A stretch of DNA of 64,000 nt from Bailinhaonella thermotolerans (GTDB lineage Bacteria; Actinomycetota; Actinomycetes; Streptosporangiales; Streptosporangiaceae), in the NCBI RefSeq assembly GCF_003594875.1, contig NZ_QZEY01000002.1, forward strand, positions 124,001 to 188,000. Direction: 5' to 3'. Both the position numbers and the translations under genes were made by a program. How positions within the stretch are numbered: position 1 is the first letter of the stretch; each line of letters starts with the position of its first letter. Of the stretch, positions 48,236 through 56,524 are shown in pieces. The notes under the pieces were generated by a model that was not told where the DNA came from, did not search any database, and saw only the letters and a program-made list of their open reading frames with translations.

Positions 48236-49948
48236 TCACCTCCTTCCCTCAAGGCGTGAGGCCGTCGTGACGGGTTCCGGCGGCGGCGCGCTCGCGGCGG
48301 CGAGCGTCCCGGCCAGGAACTCCGCGATCTCGGCGTAGAGCAGGCGGGCCGCCGCGCGGGTGCGCACGCGGTGCCCCTCCCCGGGCAGGAGGACCAGCCG
48401 GGGCGGGCGGCCCCGCGCGGCGAGCCGGCGGGCCAGTTCCTCCGACTGCGCCACGGGGATCACCGCGTCCGCCGTGCCGTGGGCGATCAGCACCGGGCAG
48501 CGGGGGCCGTCGCGGGTCTCCAGGGGGGACGGCGGGTCGCCGAGCAGGCGCAGGAGCCGCCGTACGGCGTCCGCGCCCTCCCTGCGCAGGTCGCGGGGTG
48601 AGGTGAAGGGGGCGACCGCCACCACGGCCCGGCACAGGTCGGGGCGGGCCGCCGCGGCGAGCAGCGCCAGGTACGCCCCGTAGCTGTGGCCGTAGAGGAC
48701 GGCGGGCTCGCCGGCGTCGCCCAGCAGGCCGATCACCTCGGCCAGGTCCAGGGCCCCGGCGCGCCCTTCGAGGGCCCGCACGAAGGCCGCGCCGTACCCG
48801 AACGAGCCGTGCCCGTTGGGGGCGAGGACGCGCAGGCCGAGCCGGGCCAGGAGCTGGAGCTCGGGGGTGAACGCCAGGGACCACTGGCCCACGGGCCCGC
48901 CGTGCAGGGCGACCGCGACGCCGGTTTGCGGGCCCTGCGGCTCGTGCACGAGCACCTCGATCCCGCGCCGCCGCCCGGTCACCGGCGCGGCCATCCCCGG
49001 CAGGGCACGGGGCAGCTCGGGGGCGCCGCCGTCCAGCGGGTACGCCGCGGGGCCGGGGGGCGTGGCCGGGCCGCTGAACGGGAAGAGGAGGCGGTCCCGG
49101 CCGGTGACCACGGGCCCGCCGGGCACGCCCGGGGGCAGGTCCAGGGGCGGGGACACAGCGAGCGTGACGGGGTCGGCGAGCCGCAGCTCGCCGGTCGCCC
49201 CGGTCTGCCGCCGCAGCACGATCCGGCCGTCGGGGGCCAGCCCGCACACGTCCACCGGCAGGTCGCCGCCGTCCAGCGGGATGAACCGGACCCGCCCCTC
49301 CCGGCCCCGGGCCACGGCGGCCCGGCGGTAGCCGTGCGCGTCGGTCGTGAGCACCATCAGGTCGCGGGCGGGGTCGCAGGCGGCGACGCGCTCCTCGCTG
49401 GCCGGGCCGATGTGGAAGACGCGGCGGTACTCGTTCCTCGTCAGGTCCGCGATCCAGCCGCTGGGCCGTTCGCCCGCCTCGGCGAGGTCCACGGCCAGCA
49501 CGCGGCCGGGGGTGACCCAGACCGCGCCGGACACCCGTCCGGGCAGCCGGGCGAGTTCCCTGAGCCCGCGCGGGCCGGGCGCCCACAGCCGGGACTCCTC
49601 GCCCCGCACGCCGACGACGAGGCCGGGCAGCAGCCGCACGAGGTCGTCCTCGCACTCGGCGTAGGTCCGCGCGCCCCTCCCGGGGGCGGCCTCGGTGATC
49701 CGGAACGCCCCGGGCTCGCCCGCGCACATGAGGACCCGCCCGTCCCCGGTCACGGCGAGCTGCGCCTCCTCGGCCGCGCCGGCGCGCAGTCCCGTGGGCG
49801 TCCCGTCGAGCTCCACGCCGAGCCCCGCGCCCCGGTCCGCGAGGCAGGCGGCCCGGCCGGCCCGGGAGAAGGCGAACGCCTCGGCGACGGGGATCTCCGC
49901 GAGCTCCGCCGCGGCCCGCGCGGCGGCCGCGGGCGTGAGGGGGCTCAT
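48236..49948 (-). CDS. lanP: Prolyl oligopeptidase (S9), probable leader peptidase
   Basis: A 570-residue enzyme: an N-terminal beta-propeller-like region (about 1-320) and a C-terminal alpha/beta-hydrolase with VLYGHSYGAYLALL (catalytic Ser of GHSYG), AHGTADAVIPV (Asp) and GEGHRV (His). S9 peptidases remove leaders in class III clusters (for example FlaP), so the same job here is likely. ATG 49948 overlaps the lanL stop (ATGA). The TGA stop lies inside the Shine-Dalgarno of lanA, so the end of lanP translation is coupled to the start of the precursor. Confidence 0.88.
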   Translation of the reverse strand: MSPLTPAAAARAAAELAEIPVAEAFAFSRAGRAACLADRGAGLGVELDGTPTGLRAGAAEEAQLAVTGDGRVLMCAGEPGAFRITEAAPGRGARTYAECEDDLVRLLPGLVVGVRGEESRLWAPGPRGLRELARLPGRVSGAVWVTPGRVLAVDLAEAGERPSGWIADLTRNEYRRVFHIGPASEERVAACDPARDLMVLTTDAHGYRRAAVARGREGRVRFIPLDGGDLPVDVCGLAPDGRIVLRRQTGATGELRLADPVTLAVSPPLDLPPGVPGGPVVTGRDRLLFPFSGPATPPGPAAYPLDGGAPELPRALPGMAAPVTGRRRGIEVLVHEPQGPQTGVAVALHGGPVGQWSLAFTPELQLLARLGLRVLAPNGHGSFGYGAAFVRALEGRAGALDLAEVIGLLGDAGEPAVLYGHSYGAYLALLAAAARPDLCRAVVAVAPFTSPRDLRREGADAVRRLLRLLGDPPSPLETRDGPRCPVLIAHGTADAVIPVAQSEELARRLAARGRPPRLVLLPGEGHRVRTRAAARLLYAEIAEFLAGTLAAASAPPPEPVTTASRLEGRR

Positions 49949-52938
49949 CGGGACGCTCCCGCCGGGCCCCGGGCGTCCGCCGCCCGTGCCGCGACGTCCT
50001 CGCGCCCGGCCGCCGCGCCGTCCTCGTAACGGCCCTCGTGACGGCCCTCGGGCCGGCTCCCGTGACGGTCCTCGTGACGGTGCTCGCGCCCGTCCGGCGC
50101 GCCGTTCCCCGGCGCGTCGTTCCCCGGGGCGTCGTTCCTCTGGGCGCCCGCCGCCCGCGTCCCGTGCCCGGCGGGGCGGGCGGCGAGCAGGTCGTCGGCC
50201 ATCAGGAGGGCCGGTCCTCCGCGCAGGGCGCGCAGGACGAACGCGGCGACCCCGGCCAGGCCCGTGTTGAGCCCCGCGGTCACCTCCAGCAGGCTCTCGT
50301 CAGGCACCACGCTCCGGCCGCCGTCGGGCACCCGCTGCTCGCAGGCGATGGCCGCCGACTCCAGCGCCCGGTCCCGGAACCGCCGCTCGCCCGTCGTCTC
50401 GAACAGGTCCAGCAGCAGGTCTCCTCCCCCGGCCAGCCCGTGGCAGCGCACCAGGCCCGATCGCCGGCGCAGGCTCACCACGGCCTCGGCCGCGCCGCGC
50501 GCCGCCCGCAGGTACCGGGGGTCGCCGGTCACGCGGTACCCCCGGTCCATGGCGATGCCCACCCCGGCCGACCCGTTGCACCAGTGGGGCATCCCGTACG
50601 GCCGCTCGGGCCCTGAGTCCCAGCTCAGCCCGGTCTCCCGGGGTACGGCGACGCGCAGCAGCGTCTCCAGTCCCTCACGCGCGGCGTGTTCGTACGCGGG
50701 CTCGCCCAGCGCGGCGGCGGCGCACAGCAGGAAGTAGGCGATGCCGGCGTTCCCGTGCGCGAAGCCGTAGAAGGCGCGGCCGGCGAACTGGGAGGGCGCG
50801 CCCCCGGCCGTCCGCCACAGCACCCCGCCGGGGCCGGGCTCGGCCGCGGCGGCCAGGGCGCGGGCGGCGAGGCCGGCGCGCTCGGCGAACCGCTGGTCCC
50901 CGGTGCGCCGCCACAGGCGGAGCTGGGTGAGGCCGATGCCCGCCGTCCCGTGCGTCAGGTCGGGGTTGAACGACACCGGCGGGACCGCGAGCGCCGTCTC
51001 CGCCGCGCGGGCGAGCAGCGCCGGGTCGCCGAGCAGGGCCGACGCCTCGGCGAGGAACCACGCCGCCCCGCAGGCGCCGAAGTACAGCCCGGGCGGCCGG
51101 GCCGTGATCGCCTCCGGCGGGCCGAGCACGGCCGAGACCCAGGACGCGGCGGCCGCGGCGGTCTCCCGCAGCCGGCTCTCCAGCGGCTCGGGCACCAGGT
51201 CCGGGCCCGCCTGGGCGAGCGCGCACACCGCGAGGCCGGTCCCGCTCGCGCCGGACTGGGCGTTGCACGGGTCCATGCTCAGGCCGTCACAGCTCACGGG
51301 CCACATCCGCGGGCGGTCCGGGCGAGCGTTCTCCACCAGCCACCACGCGGCGTCCCGGACGAGCGCGGCCGCCTCCCGCTCGCCGGCGGCGGGCGCCTCA
51401 TGGGCGCAGCGGGGGCGCGGGACCGCGGCGGCGGCCTCCCGGACGCGGCGCGGCGACCAGCGCCGCGCGGGCCGGGGGTCCATGCAGCCGAGCACGATGT
51501 CGCAGACCGCGCCGCCGACCAGCCCGTCACGCTCGGCCCCCTCGATCCAGTCGCGCACCCGCGCGCCCAGGTCGCCGGACAGGATCGCGGGCGGGGACAT
51601 GCCGGTGGCGGTGTAGGCGATCGTCGCCCCGAGGCCGTAGTAGTCGTCCGCGAGGACGGCGCTCCGCCCCGCCATCTGGCCGGGCGAGCCGAACCCGGGC
51701 GTCCCGTGCGGCAGGGGCCGCGCCCGCCCGGACGACCGCCGGTGCGCCAGCTCCAGGTCCACCAGCCGCAGGGAGAGGTCCGGCAGCACCATGACGTTGT
51801 TCGGGCTGAAGTCGCGCAGCAGCAGGCCCGCCCGGTGCATGGCGTCCATCAGGTCCGCCAGGCCCAGCACCAGCGCGCGCAGGTCCTCCCCGGCGGGGGC
51901 GCGGCCGGTGCGCTCGGCCACCCCGGCGACGTGCTCGCGCAGCACCTCCCCGGGGATGTGCTCGACCGTGAGGAAGAGGTGTCCCTGCTGCTCGAACAGC
52001 CCGAGCGGACGCGGGGTGAGCCCCAGGCCCGCCACCGCCTCCAGCAGGCGCGCCTCGTGCCGCAGGGTGTCGCGGACGTCGCCGCCACCCGGCCCCTCCA
52101 CGTGCGGCCGGGCCTCCTTGATCACCACGGTGCGGCCGTCCGCGCGGTCCTCGGCGGCGTACACCCCGCCCTTGTTGGCGTGCTTGAGCACCCGCCGGAC
52201 GAGGTACCGGCCGTCCAGCAGCACCTCCCGCGCCGCGCCCTCTCCCGTGCCCTCTCCCGCGCCCTCGCCCCGCCGTACGGCACGAGCGGCGGGGCGAGCG
52301 GCGGGAGCGGGGCGGAAGGGGTCGGGCGCCCAGGGGACGGGGGTGAACCAGGCGTTGCGGCGGTCGGGGACGGGCGCGCCCGACGGGTCGCGGACGACGG
52401 CGAGCAGTTCCCCGTCGGGGGTGAAGACGCTGTCGTCGCGGAACGCGCCGTAGCGGTAGTGCACGAGACCGCCGGGCCGCAGGGCGCGGTCGGAGAGGAT
52501 GGCCGGTCCGGCGATCCCGGCGGTGGCGCGGTCGCAGGCCTCCCCCAGGCGGCGGGCCTGCTCGTCGTCCCGGGGGTAGATCGTGAGGAACTTGCCGGCG
52601 GAGCCGCGCGGGGTTCCGGGATTGTTCAGCCAGGACACCCAGTCCAGGGTGGCCGCGATCTTGAATCTGGCGCCCTCGCGGACGGCCAGGGGCAGGACCG
52701 CCGAGAGCACCGCGGGCGCGGACCGGCGGGTCGCGGAGACGTGGAGCTTCCAGCCCTGCGGCGGGCCGTCGCCGGGGTCCGGCGGGGCCAGGTGCAGCCA
52801 CATGCCCGAGCGCCGTTCGGTCCAGCCGGGGGCGTGCCGGCGCAGCAGGTCGCGCGCGAGCCGGGTGAGGTCGTCCTCGGCGTCGTCGCCCCAGGTGGCG
52901 CTGGCGGCCCAGTGGCTCCCGCGCGGCGCGAAGCTCAT
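49945..52938 (-). CDS. lanL: Class IV lanthionine synthetase LanL
   Basis: A 997-residue trifunctional enzyme. The N-terminal 230 residues form the lyase-like domain, a Ser/Thr kinase follows (VVIKEARPHV; RDFSPNN with Asp376; VDLELAH), and a LanC-like cyclase extends from about 590. Zinc ligands of the cyclase are present: Cys787 in HWCNGSAG and Cys832-His833 in RCHGLAG. These three ligands identify class IV, since class III LanKC enzymes lack them. It phosphorylates and eliminates Ser/Thr in the precursor and closes thioether rings. The last 65 residues are a His/Arg/Asp-rich repeat tail. ATG 52938 has GGAGGG nine bases upstream; it heads the operon. Confidence 0.93.
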   Translation of the reverse strand: MSFAPRGSHWAASATWGDDAEDDLTRLARDLLRRHAPGWTERRSGMWLHLAPPDPGDGPPQGWKLHVSATRRSAPAVLSAVLPLAVREGARFKIAATLDWVSWLNNPGTPRGSAGKFLTIYPRDDEQARRLGEACDRATAGIAGPAILSDRALRPGGLVHYRYGAFRDDSVFTPDGELLAVVRDPSGAPVPDRRNAWFTPVPWAPDPFRPAPAARPAARAVRRGEGAGEGTGEGAAREVLLDGRYLVRRVLKHANKGGVYAAEDRADGRTVVIKEARPHVEGPGGGDVRDTLRHEARLLEAVAGLGLTPRPLGLFEQQGHLFLTVEHIPGEVLREHVAGVAERTGRAPAGEDLRALVLGLADLMDAMHRAGLLLRDFSPNNVMVLPDLSLRLVDLELAHRRSSGRARPLPHGTPGFGSPGQMAGRSAVLADDYYGLGATIAYTATGMSPPAILSGDLGARVRDWIEGAERDGLVGGAVCDIVLGCMDPRPARRWSPRRVREAAAAVPRPRCAHEAPAAGEREAAALVRDAAWWLVENARPDRPRMWPVSCDGLSMDPCNAQSGASGTGLAVCALAQAGPDLVPEPLESRLRETAAAAASWVSAVLGPPEAITARPPGLYFGACGAAWFLAEASALLGDPALLARAAETALAVPPVSFNPDLTHGTAGIGLTQLRLWRRTGDQRFAERAGLAARALAAAAEPGPGGVLWRTAGGAPSQFAGRAFYGFAHGNAGIAYFLLCAAAALGEPAYEHAAREGLETLLRVAVPRETGLSWDSGPERPYGMPHWCNGSAGVGIAMDRGYRVTGDPRYLRAARGAAEAVVSLRRRSGLVRCHGLAGGGDLLLDLFETTGERRFRDRALESAAIACEQRVPDGGRSVVPDESLLEVTAGLNTGLAGVAAFVLRALRGGPALLMADDLLAARPAGHGTRAAGAQRNDAPGNDAPGNGAPDGREHRHEDRHGSRPEGRHEGRYEDGAAAGREDVAARAADARGPAGASR

Positions 52939-53136
52939 CGTCGGCGTCCCTCCGTCCTTCCGCCCGGTGGGTGTCGCCGCAGCCTAGGAGGGACGGATTC
53001 GAAGAGGGTCAGCGTCGTGTTAGCCCCGTGTTCGGACGGTACGCCCGCACGGCTCCCGACCTGCCCGTCCGTGAGCACGCGGACGCCTCGCGATCGGCGG
53101 CGGGCGGCGGATCGCGGGGGTTCCCGGCGGCGCGGG

Positions 53137-53883
53137 TCAGGCGGCGGGCGGGGCGGGCGGGAGCCGTACGGCGATCTCGCCGCCCAGGGCGTAGCCCCCG
53201 GTCAGCTCCAGGTCGTCGCCGCTCCAGAACCGGCCCGGGTCGTAGGAGTGCGGGCGGCCCGGCGGCAGCAGGCCCATGTCCTGGTACGTCGCGGCGACCA
53301 CCTCGGCGCAGTACGCCGTCTCCAGGGCGCGCGCCTCGGCCGACTCGCGCTCACCCCCGGCTCCGTCCCCACCCCCGGCCCCGTCCCCGGCGCTGGCCCC
53401 GGCCCCGGCGCTGGCGCGGCGGCGGCGGAGGGCGGGCAGGAGGCCGCGCGGCGCGGGCAGCCGGCCGCGCAGCCAGCGCCCGGCCAGGCGCGCGGTGGAC
53501 GGGAAGGGGGTCCCGTCCAGGCGGGCGATCGCCCGCAGCAGCCGGTCCTCCATCTCCCGGGTGACGGGCCGGTCGAGCTGCCGCAGCCAGGCCCGCTGGC
53601 CGTAGCGGTTCCCCCAGACGAGCACGGCGTCGCGCATGTCGTGGAGCTGCACGCCGCGCTGGTGGGTCCCGGTCCACATGTCGGGCAGCGAGCGCCCCAG
53701 TTCCGCGTGCCACATGAGCGGGGGCAGGTCCTCGATCACCACGGCCATGCCCACGTGGTTCACCGGGCTGTTGGTGGTGACCTGGATCGCCCGGTCGGGG
53801 ACGCTGCGCCCGCGGAACAGCCACAGGTCCCCGGTGCGGGTCAGGTCGAGGGCCTCGCCGAGGTCGATCGTCTTCTGCGCCAC
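53137..53883 (-). CDS. YiiX/YebB-like (C92) permuted papain-fold peptidase
   Basis: A 248-residue cytosolic protein. The motif TGDLWLFRGRSVPDRAIQ near the start, the catalytic-type His in SPVNHVGMAVVI (about 43) and Cys in ETAYCAEVVAATYQ (about 197) follow the YiiX/NlpC-P60 permuted order. An Ala/Gly/Asp-rich insert (ASAGAGASAGDGAGGGDG) precedes the Cys motif. Substrate unknown. GTG 53883 lies seven bases after TAGGCT, so its mRNA is probably leaderless. The role in the neighbouring lanthipeptide cluster is uncertain; there is a 198-bp gap to lanL. Confidence 0.75.
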   Translation of the reverse strand: MAQKTIDLGEALDLTRTGDLWLFRGRSVPDRAIQVTTNSPVNHVGMAVVIEDLPPLMWHAELGRSLPDMWTGTHQRGVQLHDMRDAVLVWGNRYGQRAWLRQLDRPVTREMEDRLLRAIARLDGTPFPSTARLAGRWLRGRLPAPRGLLPALRRRRASAGAGASAGDGAGGGDGAGGERESAEARALETAYCAEVVAATYQDMGLLPPGRPHSYDPGRFWSGDDLELTGGYALGGEIAVRLPPAPPAA

Positions 53884-53889
53884 GCCTTG

Positions 53890-53896
53890 TAGCCTA
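53890..53896. promoter_or_regulatory. Overlapping divergent -10 boxes for two leaderless genes
   Basis: TAGCCT (plus, 53890-53895) and TAGGCT (minus, 53896-53891) share five bases inside TAGCCTAGGC. The start codons lie six (ATG 53902) and seven (GTG 53883) bases away. The two promoters cannot be occupied at once. Confidence 0.55.
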
Positions 53897-53901
53897 GGCA
53901 C

Positions 53902-54075
53902 ATGCGACGACGGTGGTGGAAGATCCTCGGCCTCGCGGCCTTCGCCGGGGTCGCGGCGTCCGGCGCGCTGATCGCCCGCGCCGAGCGGCGCCGCCGCGCC
54001 TACACCCCGGAGGAGATCCGGTCCCGCCTGCACGAACGCCTCGCCGAGGCCTCGCGGGACCAGCCGGAATCTTGA
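53902..54075 (+). CDS. Small single-pass membrane protein, 57 residues
   Basis: MRRRWWKILGLAAFAGVA begins a positively charged, then hydrophobic helix (about residues 7-25), followed by AERRRRAYTPEEIRSRLHERLAEASRD, an amphipathic cytosolic helix. N-terminal basic residues suggest N-in orientation. Small proteins with the YTPEEIRxRLHxRL tail are widespread in actinomycetes without known function. The ATG is six bases after its -10 box. It is divergent from the C92 gene. Confidence 0.75.
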   Translation: MRRRWWKILGLAAFAGVAASGALIARAERRRRAYTPEEIRSRLHERLAEASRDQPES

Positions 54076-54205
54076 CCCGCGGCGCGATCGTCCGCCCCCG
54101 ATGAGGGCATCACACCGAGATCATGTCCCGGCTTGATTGCCGGACGCGGTGCGTTCAGACTGAGGACGCGCCAAGATCGGGTGCTTTGTCCGCTTTGGAG
54201 GCGTC

Positions 54206-55621
54206 ATGACCGACCGTCGTCCAGTCTCCGTCCTCCGGCTCCTCGCGCGGCGCGCGCTGACCGCCGCCGGGGCCGCCACCGCACTCTCCGTCGTCCTGGC
54301 CGGCGCGGCCTGGGCCTGCCCGCCCCACGAGGAGGGCGAGGGCGGGGAGCACGTCCACACGCAGACCGCGCGCACCGCCGCCGTGCCGGCCACCGAGGCC
54401 ATCAAGGGGGTCGAGCGGGTGGGCGGCGCGCCGGACGCCAAGGGCGCGATCTCCCTGATGTTCATCGACTACGGCCACGGCCGGCACAAGCGCACGATCG
54501 TGTACGCCTCCGGGCAGTTCGGCCTGAAGGCGTACGACATCACCAAGGACCCCCGCAACCCCAAGCTGGTCGGGCAGTTCGACCTGCCGGGCATGTGGGA
54601 GACCGAGGACAGCGAGGCCGACCCCAAGCGCAAGATCGTCTACCTGGCCCGCGACCCGCGCGCGTTCGGCGGGAACACCGCCACCGGCGAGTCCGGGATC
54701 TACGTGATCGACGTGTCGGTGCCGGAGCGGCCCCGCCAGCTCGCGTACAAGAAGGTGCCGGCCGGGCACACGACGAGCTGCATCAACGACTGCCAGTACC
54801 TGTGGACGGGCGGACCGGCCAAGGCCGCGTCGATGCCCGCCGAGTGGGGCGGCCGCCCGGTCTGGGTGACCGACGTCCGCGACCCGCGCAACCCCGAGGT
54901 CTTCGAGCAGCCCATCGACCTGGGCCGCAACGACGGCAAGACCGACTACACCCACGACGTGCAGGTGGACGCGCACGGCATCGCCTGGGCGTCCGGCCGC
55001 GGCGGCGTCCGCGGCTACCACACGAGCGGCCTGCACTACGACCCGGTGCAGAAGAGGATCCGCAAGGCCACCGCCTGGGACCCCGTGCCGTACGCCGGGG
55101 GCGGGATCGCCGAGGAGGCCACCAACTCCAGCTTCATGCACAACAGCTTCCGCCCGGTCGGCCGCACCCACCGCGAGGCCGCGGACCCGCGCCGCTGGGG
55201 CAACGGGCGGCTGATCTACGTCACCGAGGAGACGTTCCACCAGACCAACTGCGAGGGCGACGGGCACCTGGTGATCGCCTCGCTCGACGGGTCGCACGGC
55301 GGGCAGGGCTGGCGGTCCACCCCGGAGCGGCCGTTCCGGCTGAAGACCGTCGGCAAGTGGCACGTCCACGGGCAGGAGGGGAGCTCGGACTCCACGGACT
55401 GCTCGGCGCACTACTTCGACGTGCGCGACGGCGTGCTCGTCCAGTCCTTCTACTCCCAGGGCACGCGCTTCCTCGACGTGCGCGACCCGTCCAGGATCAG
55501 GCAGCTCGCCTACTACCGCCCGGCCGACGCCGCGTCCTGGCAGCCGTACTGGCACGGGGACTACGTGTACGTCGCGGACAACACGCGCGGCATCGACGTG
55601 CTCAAGCCGACGTTCCGCTGA
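54206..55621 (+). CDS. Secreted LVIVD-repeat beta-propeller-like protein
   Basis: A 471-residue exported protein. The signal peptide (RRALTAAGAATALSVVLAGAAWA) is followed by a His/Glu-rich stretch CPPHEEGEGGEHVHTQ that could bind metal. The rest contains LVIVD-type repeats: FGLKAYDITKDPRNPKLVG, GIYVIDVSVPERPRQLA, VWVTDVRDPRNPEVFE and TRFLDVRDPSRIRQLAYY, each a blade-like unit. The function of the family is unknown. ATG 54206 has GGAGG five bases before it. It stands alone. Confidence 0.85.
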   Translation: MTDRRPVSVLRLLARRALTAAGAATALSVVLAGAAWACPPHEEGEGGEHVHTQTARTAAVPATEAIKGVERVGGAPDAKGAISLMFIDYGHGRHKRTIVYASGQFGLKAYDITKDPRNPKLVGQFDLPGMWETEDSEADPKRKIVYLARDPRAFGGNTATGESGIYVIDVSVPERPRQLAYKKVPAGHTTSCINDCQYLWTGGPAKAASMPAEWGGRPVWVTDVRDPRNPEVFEQPIDLGRNDGKTDYTHDVQVDAHGIAWASGRGGVRGYHTSGLHYDPVQKRIRKATAWDPVPYAGGGIAEEATNSSFMHNSFRPVGRTHREAADPRRWGNGRLIYVTEETFHQTNCEGDGHLVIASLDGSHGGQGWRSTPERPFRLKTVGKWHVHGQEGSSDSTDCSAHYFDVRDGVLVQSFYSQGTRFLDVRDPSRIRQLAYYRPADAASWQPYWHGDYVYVADNTRGIDVLKPTFR

Positions 55622-55623
55622 CA

Positions 55624-55803
55624 TCACCGGGCCCCGGCCGCGGTGACGCCGCCGGGCCCCGGCCGCGGTGACGCCGCCGGGGCCCGGCCGCCGCGCGCCC
55701 GGCTCCTCCGGTCCGGCGGGACCGCACGGGCCCGCCGGGTGCCCGGCCATCCCGGTCCGGTGGGTCCGGCGGGTCCGGCGGGCCCGGCGGGTCCGGCGGA
55801 TTG
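55624..55803. repeat. Tandem repeats before yjbR-like gene
   Basis: Two to three copies of GCCGGGCCCCGGCCGCGGTGAC (55624-55693), then five to six copies of the 9-bp unit GTCCGGCGG (55755-55800). They span the gap after the LVIVD gene; only a short promoter can fit between them and the next start. Confidence 0.7.
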
Positions 55804-55829
55804 TCGGTGGGGGTCGGCACAATGGGGCG

Positions 55830-56219
55830 GTGAGCGACTGGCGAGAGATCCGCGAGCGGGTGCGCGCGTTCGCCCTGGGCCTGCCCGAGGCCGGCGAGGA
55901 GTTCCCGTGGGAAGAAAGCGTGATCAAGGTCAACAAGAAGGTCTTCGTCTTCCTCGGCGTCGAGGAGCCCACGGAGAGGTGGCGGCCCGGCTTCACCGTC
56001 AAGCTCCCCGAGTCCGCCGGGCACGCGCTGGCGGTGCCCGGCGCCGAGAGGGCGGGCTACAACCTGGGCCGGGCCGGGTGGGTGTGGCTGCCGTTCACGG
56101 GCGACCTCCCCGACCCCGAGGTGCTCTTCGACTGGGTCGAGGAGAGCTACCGGGCCGTGGCCCCCAAACGCCTGGTCAAGGAGCTCGACGCCCGCGTGGG
56201 CGGGCCCGCGGCGGACTGA
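55830..56219 (+). CDS. MmcQ/YjbR family protein (DUF419)
   Basis: A 129-residue protein with the YjbR fold pattern: REIRERVRAFALGLPEAGEEFPWEESVIKVNKKVFVFLG, then KLPESAGHALAVPGAERAGYNLGRAGWVWLPF and EDPEVLFDWVEESYRAVAPKRLVKEL-like end. The family is a small double-psi-like DNA-binding or enzyme scaffold with no assigned reaction. Start GTG 55830 follows TGGGGCG; the in-frame extension upstream is low-complexity repeat. Confidence 0.85.
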   Translation: MSDWREIRERVRAFALGLPEAGEEFPWEESVIKVNKKVFVFLGVEEPTERWRPGFTVKLPESAGHALAVPGAERAGYNLGRAGWVWLPFTGDLPDPEVLFDWVEESYRAVAPKRLVKELDARVGGPAAD

Positions 56220-56241
56220 CCGGCCGGGCCCGGCAGGCGGG

Positions 56242-56403
56242 TCAGGAGCCGTGCGCGGCGTGGTCGGCGAGGATCTCGTCGGCCTGGTCGAGGCGGTCGC
56301 GCCCGATGAACGCGACCCAGGGGCAGTCGCGGCAGCCGGCGATCCACTCCCCCGCCTCGAAGTCCAGGAACGCACGGTGACGGTGTACGGCGGTGCGGCG
56401 CAT
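56242..56403 (-). CDS. Small cysteine-pair protein, 53 residues
   Basis: The product MRRTAVHRHRAFLDFEAG, then EWIAGCRDCPWVAFIGRD and DQADEILADHAAHGS, has a CxxC pair next to Trp (CRDCPW), a pattern of small actinobacterial zinc-binding or redox proteins of unknown role. The start is the ATG at 56403. It lies in a 300-bp gap that would otherwise be empty, and is convergent to the YjbR gene. Supported by codon bias (G/C at third positions) and an internal family-like motif. Confidence 0.65.
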   Translation of the reverse strand: MRRTAVHRHRAFLDFEAGEWIAGCRDCPWVAFIGRDRLDQADEILADHAAHGS

Positions 56404-56524
56404 ACCCGGACATTACGCTGGGACACCGGGCCGATCCCGTACCGCCGGAGGCAGCTCTCCGGAACGTCCGGACAGGTCCGGGCCCGCCCGGCCGGCGGGC
56501 GGCGGTGAGCGGAAGGGGTCCCCG

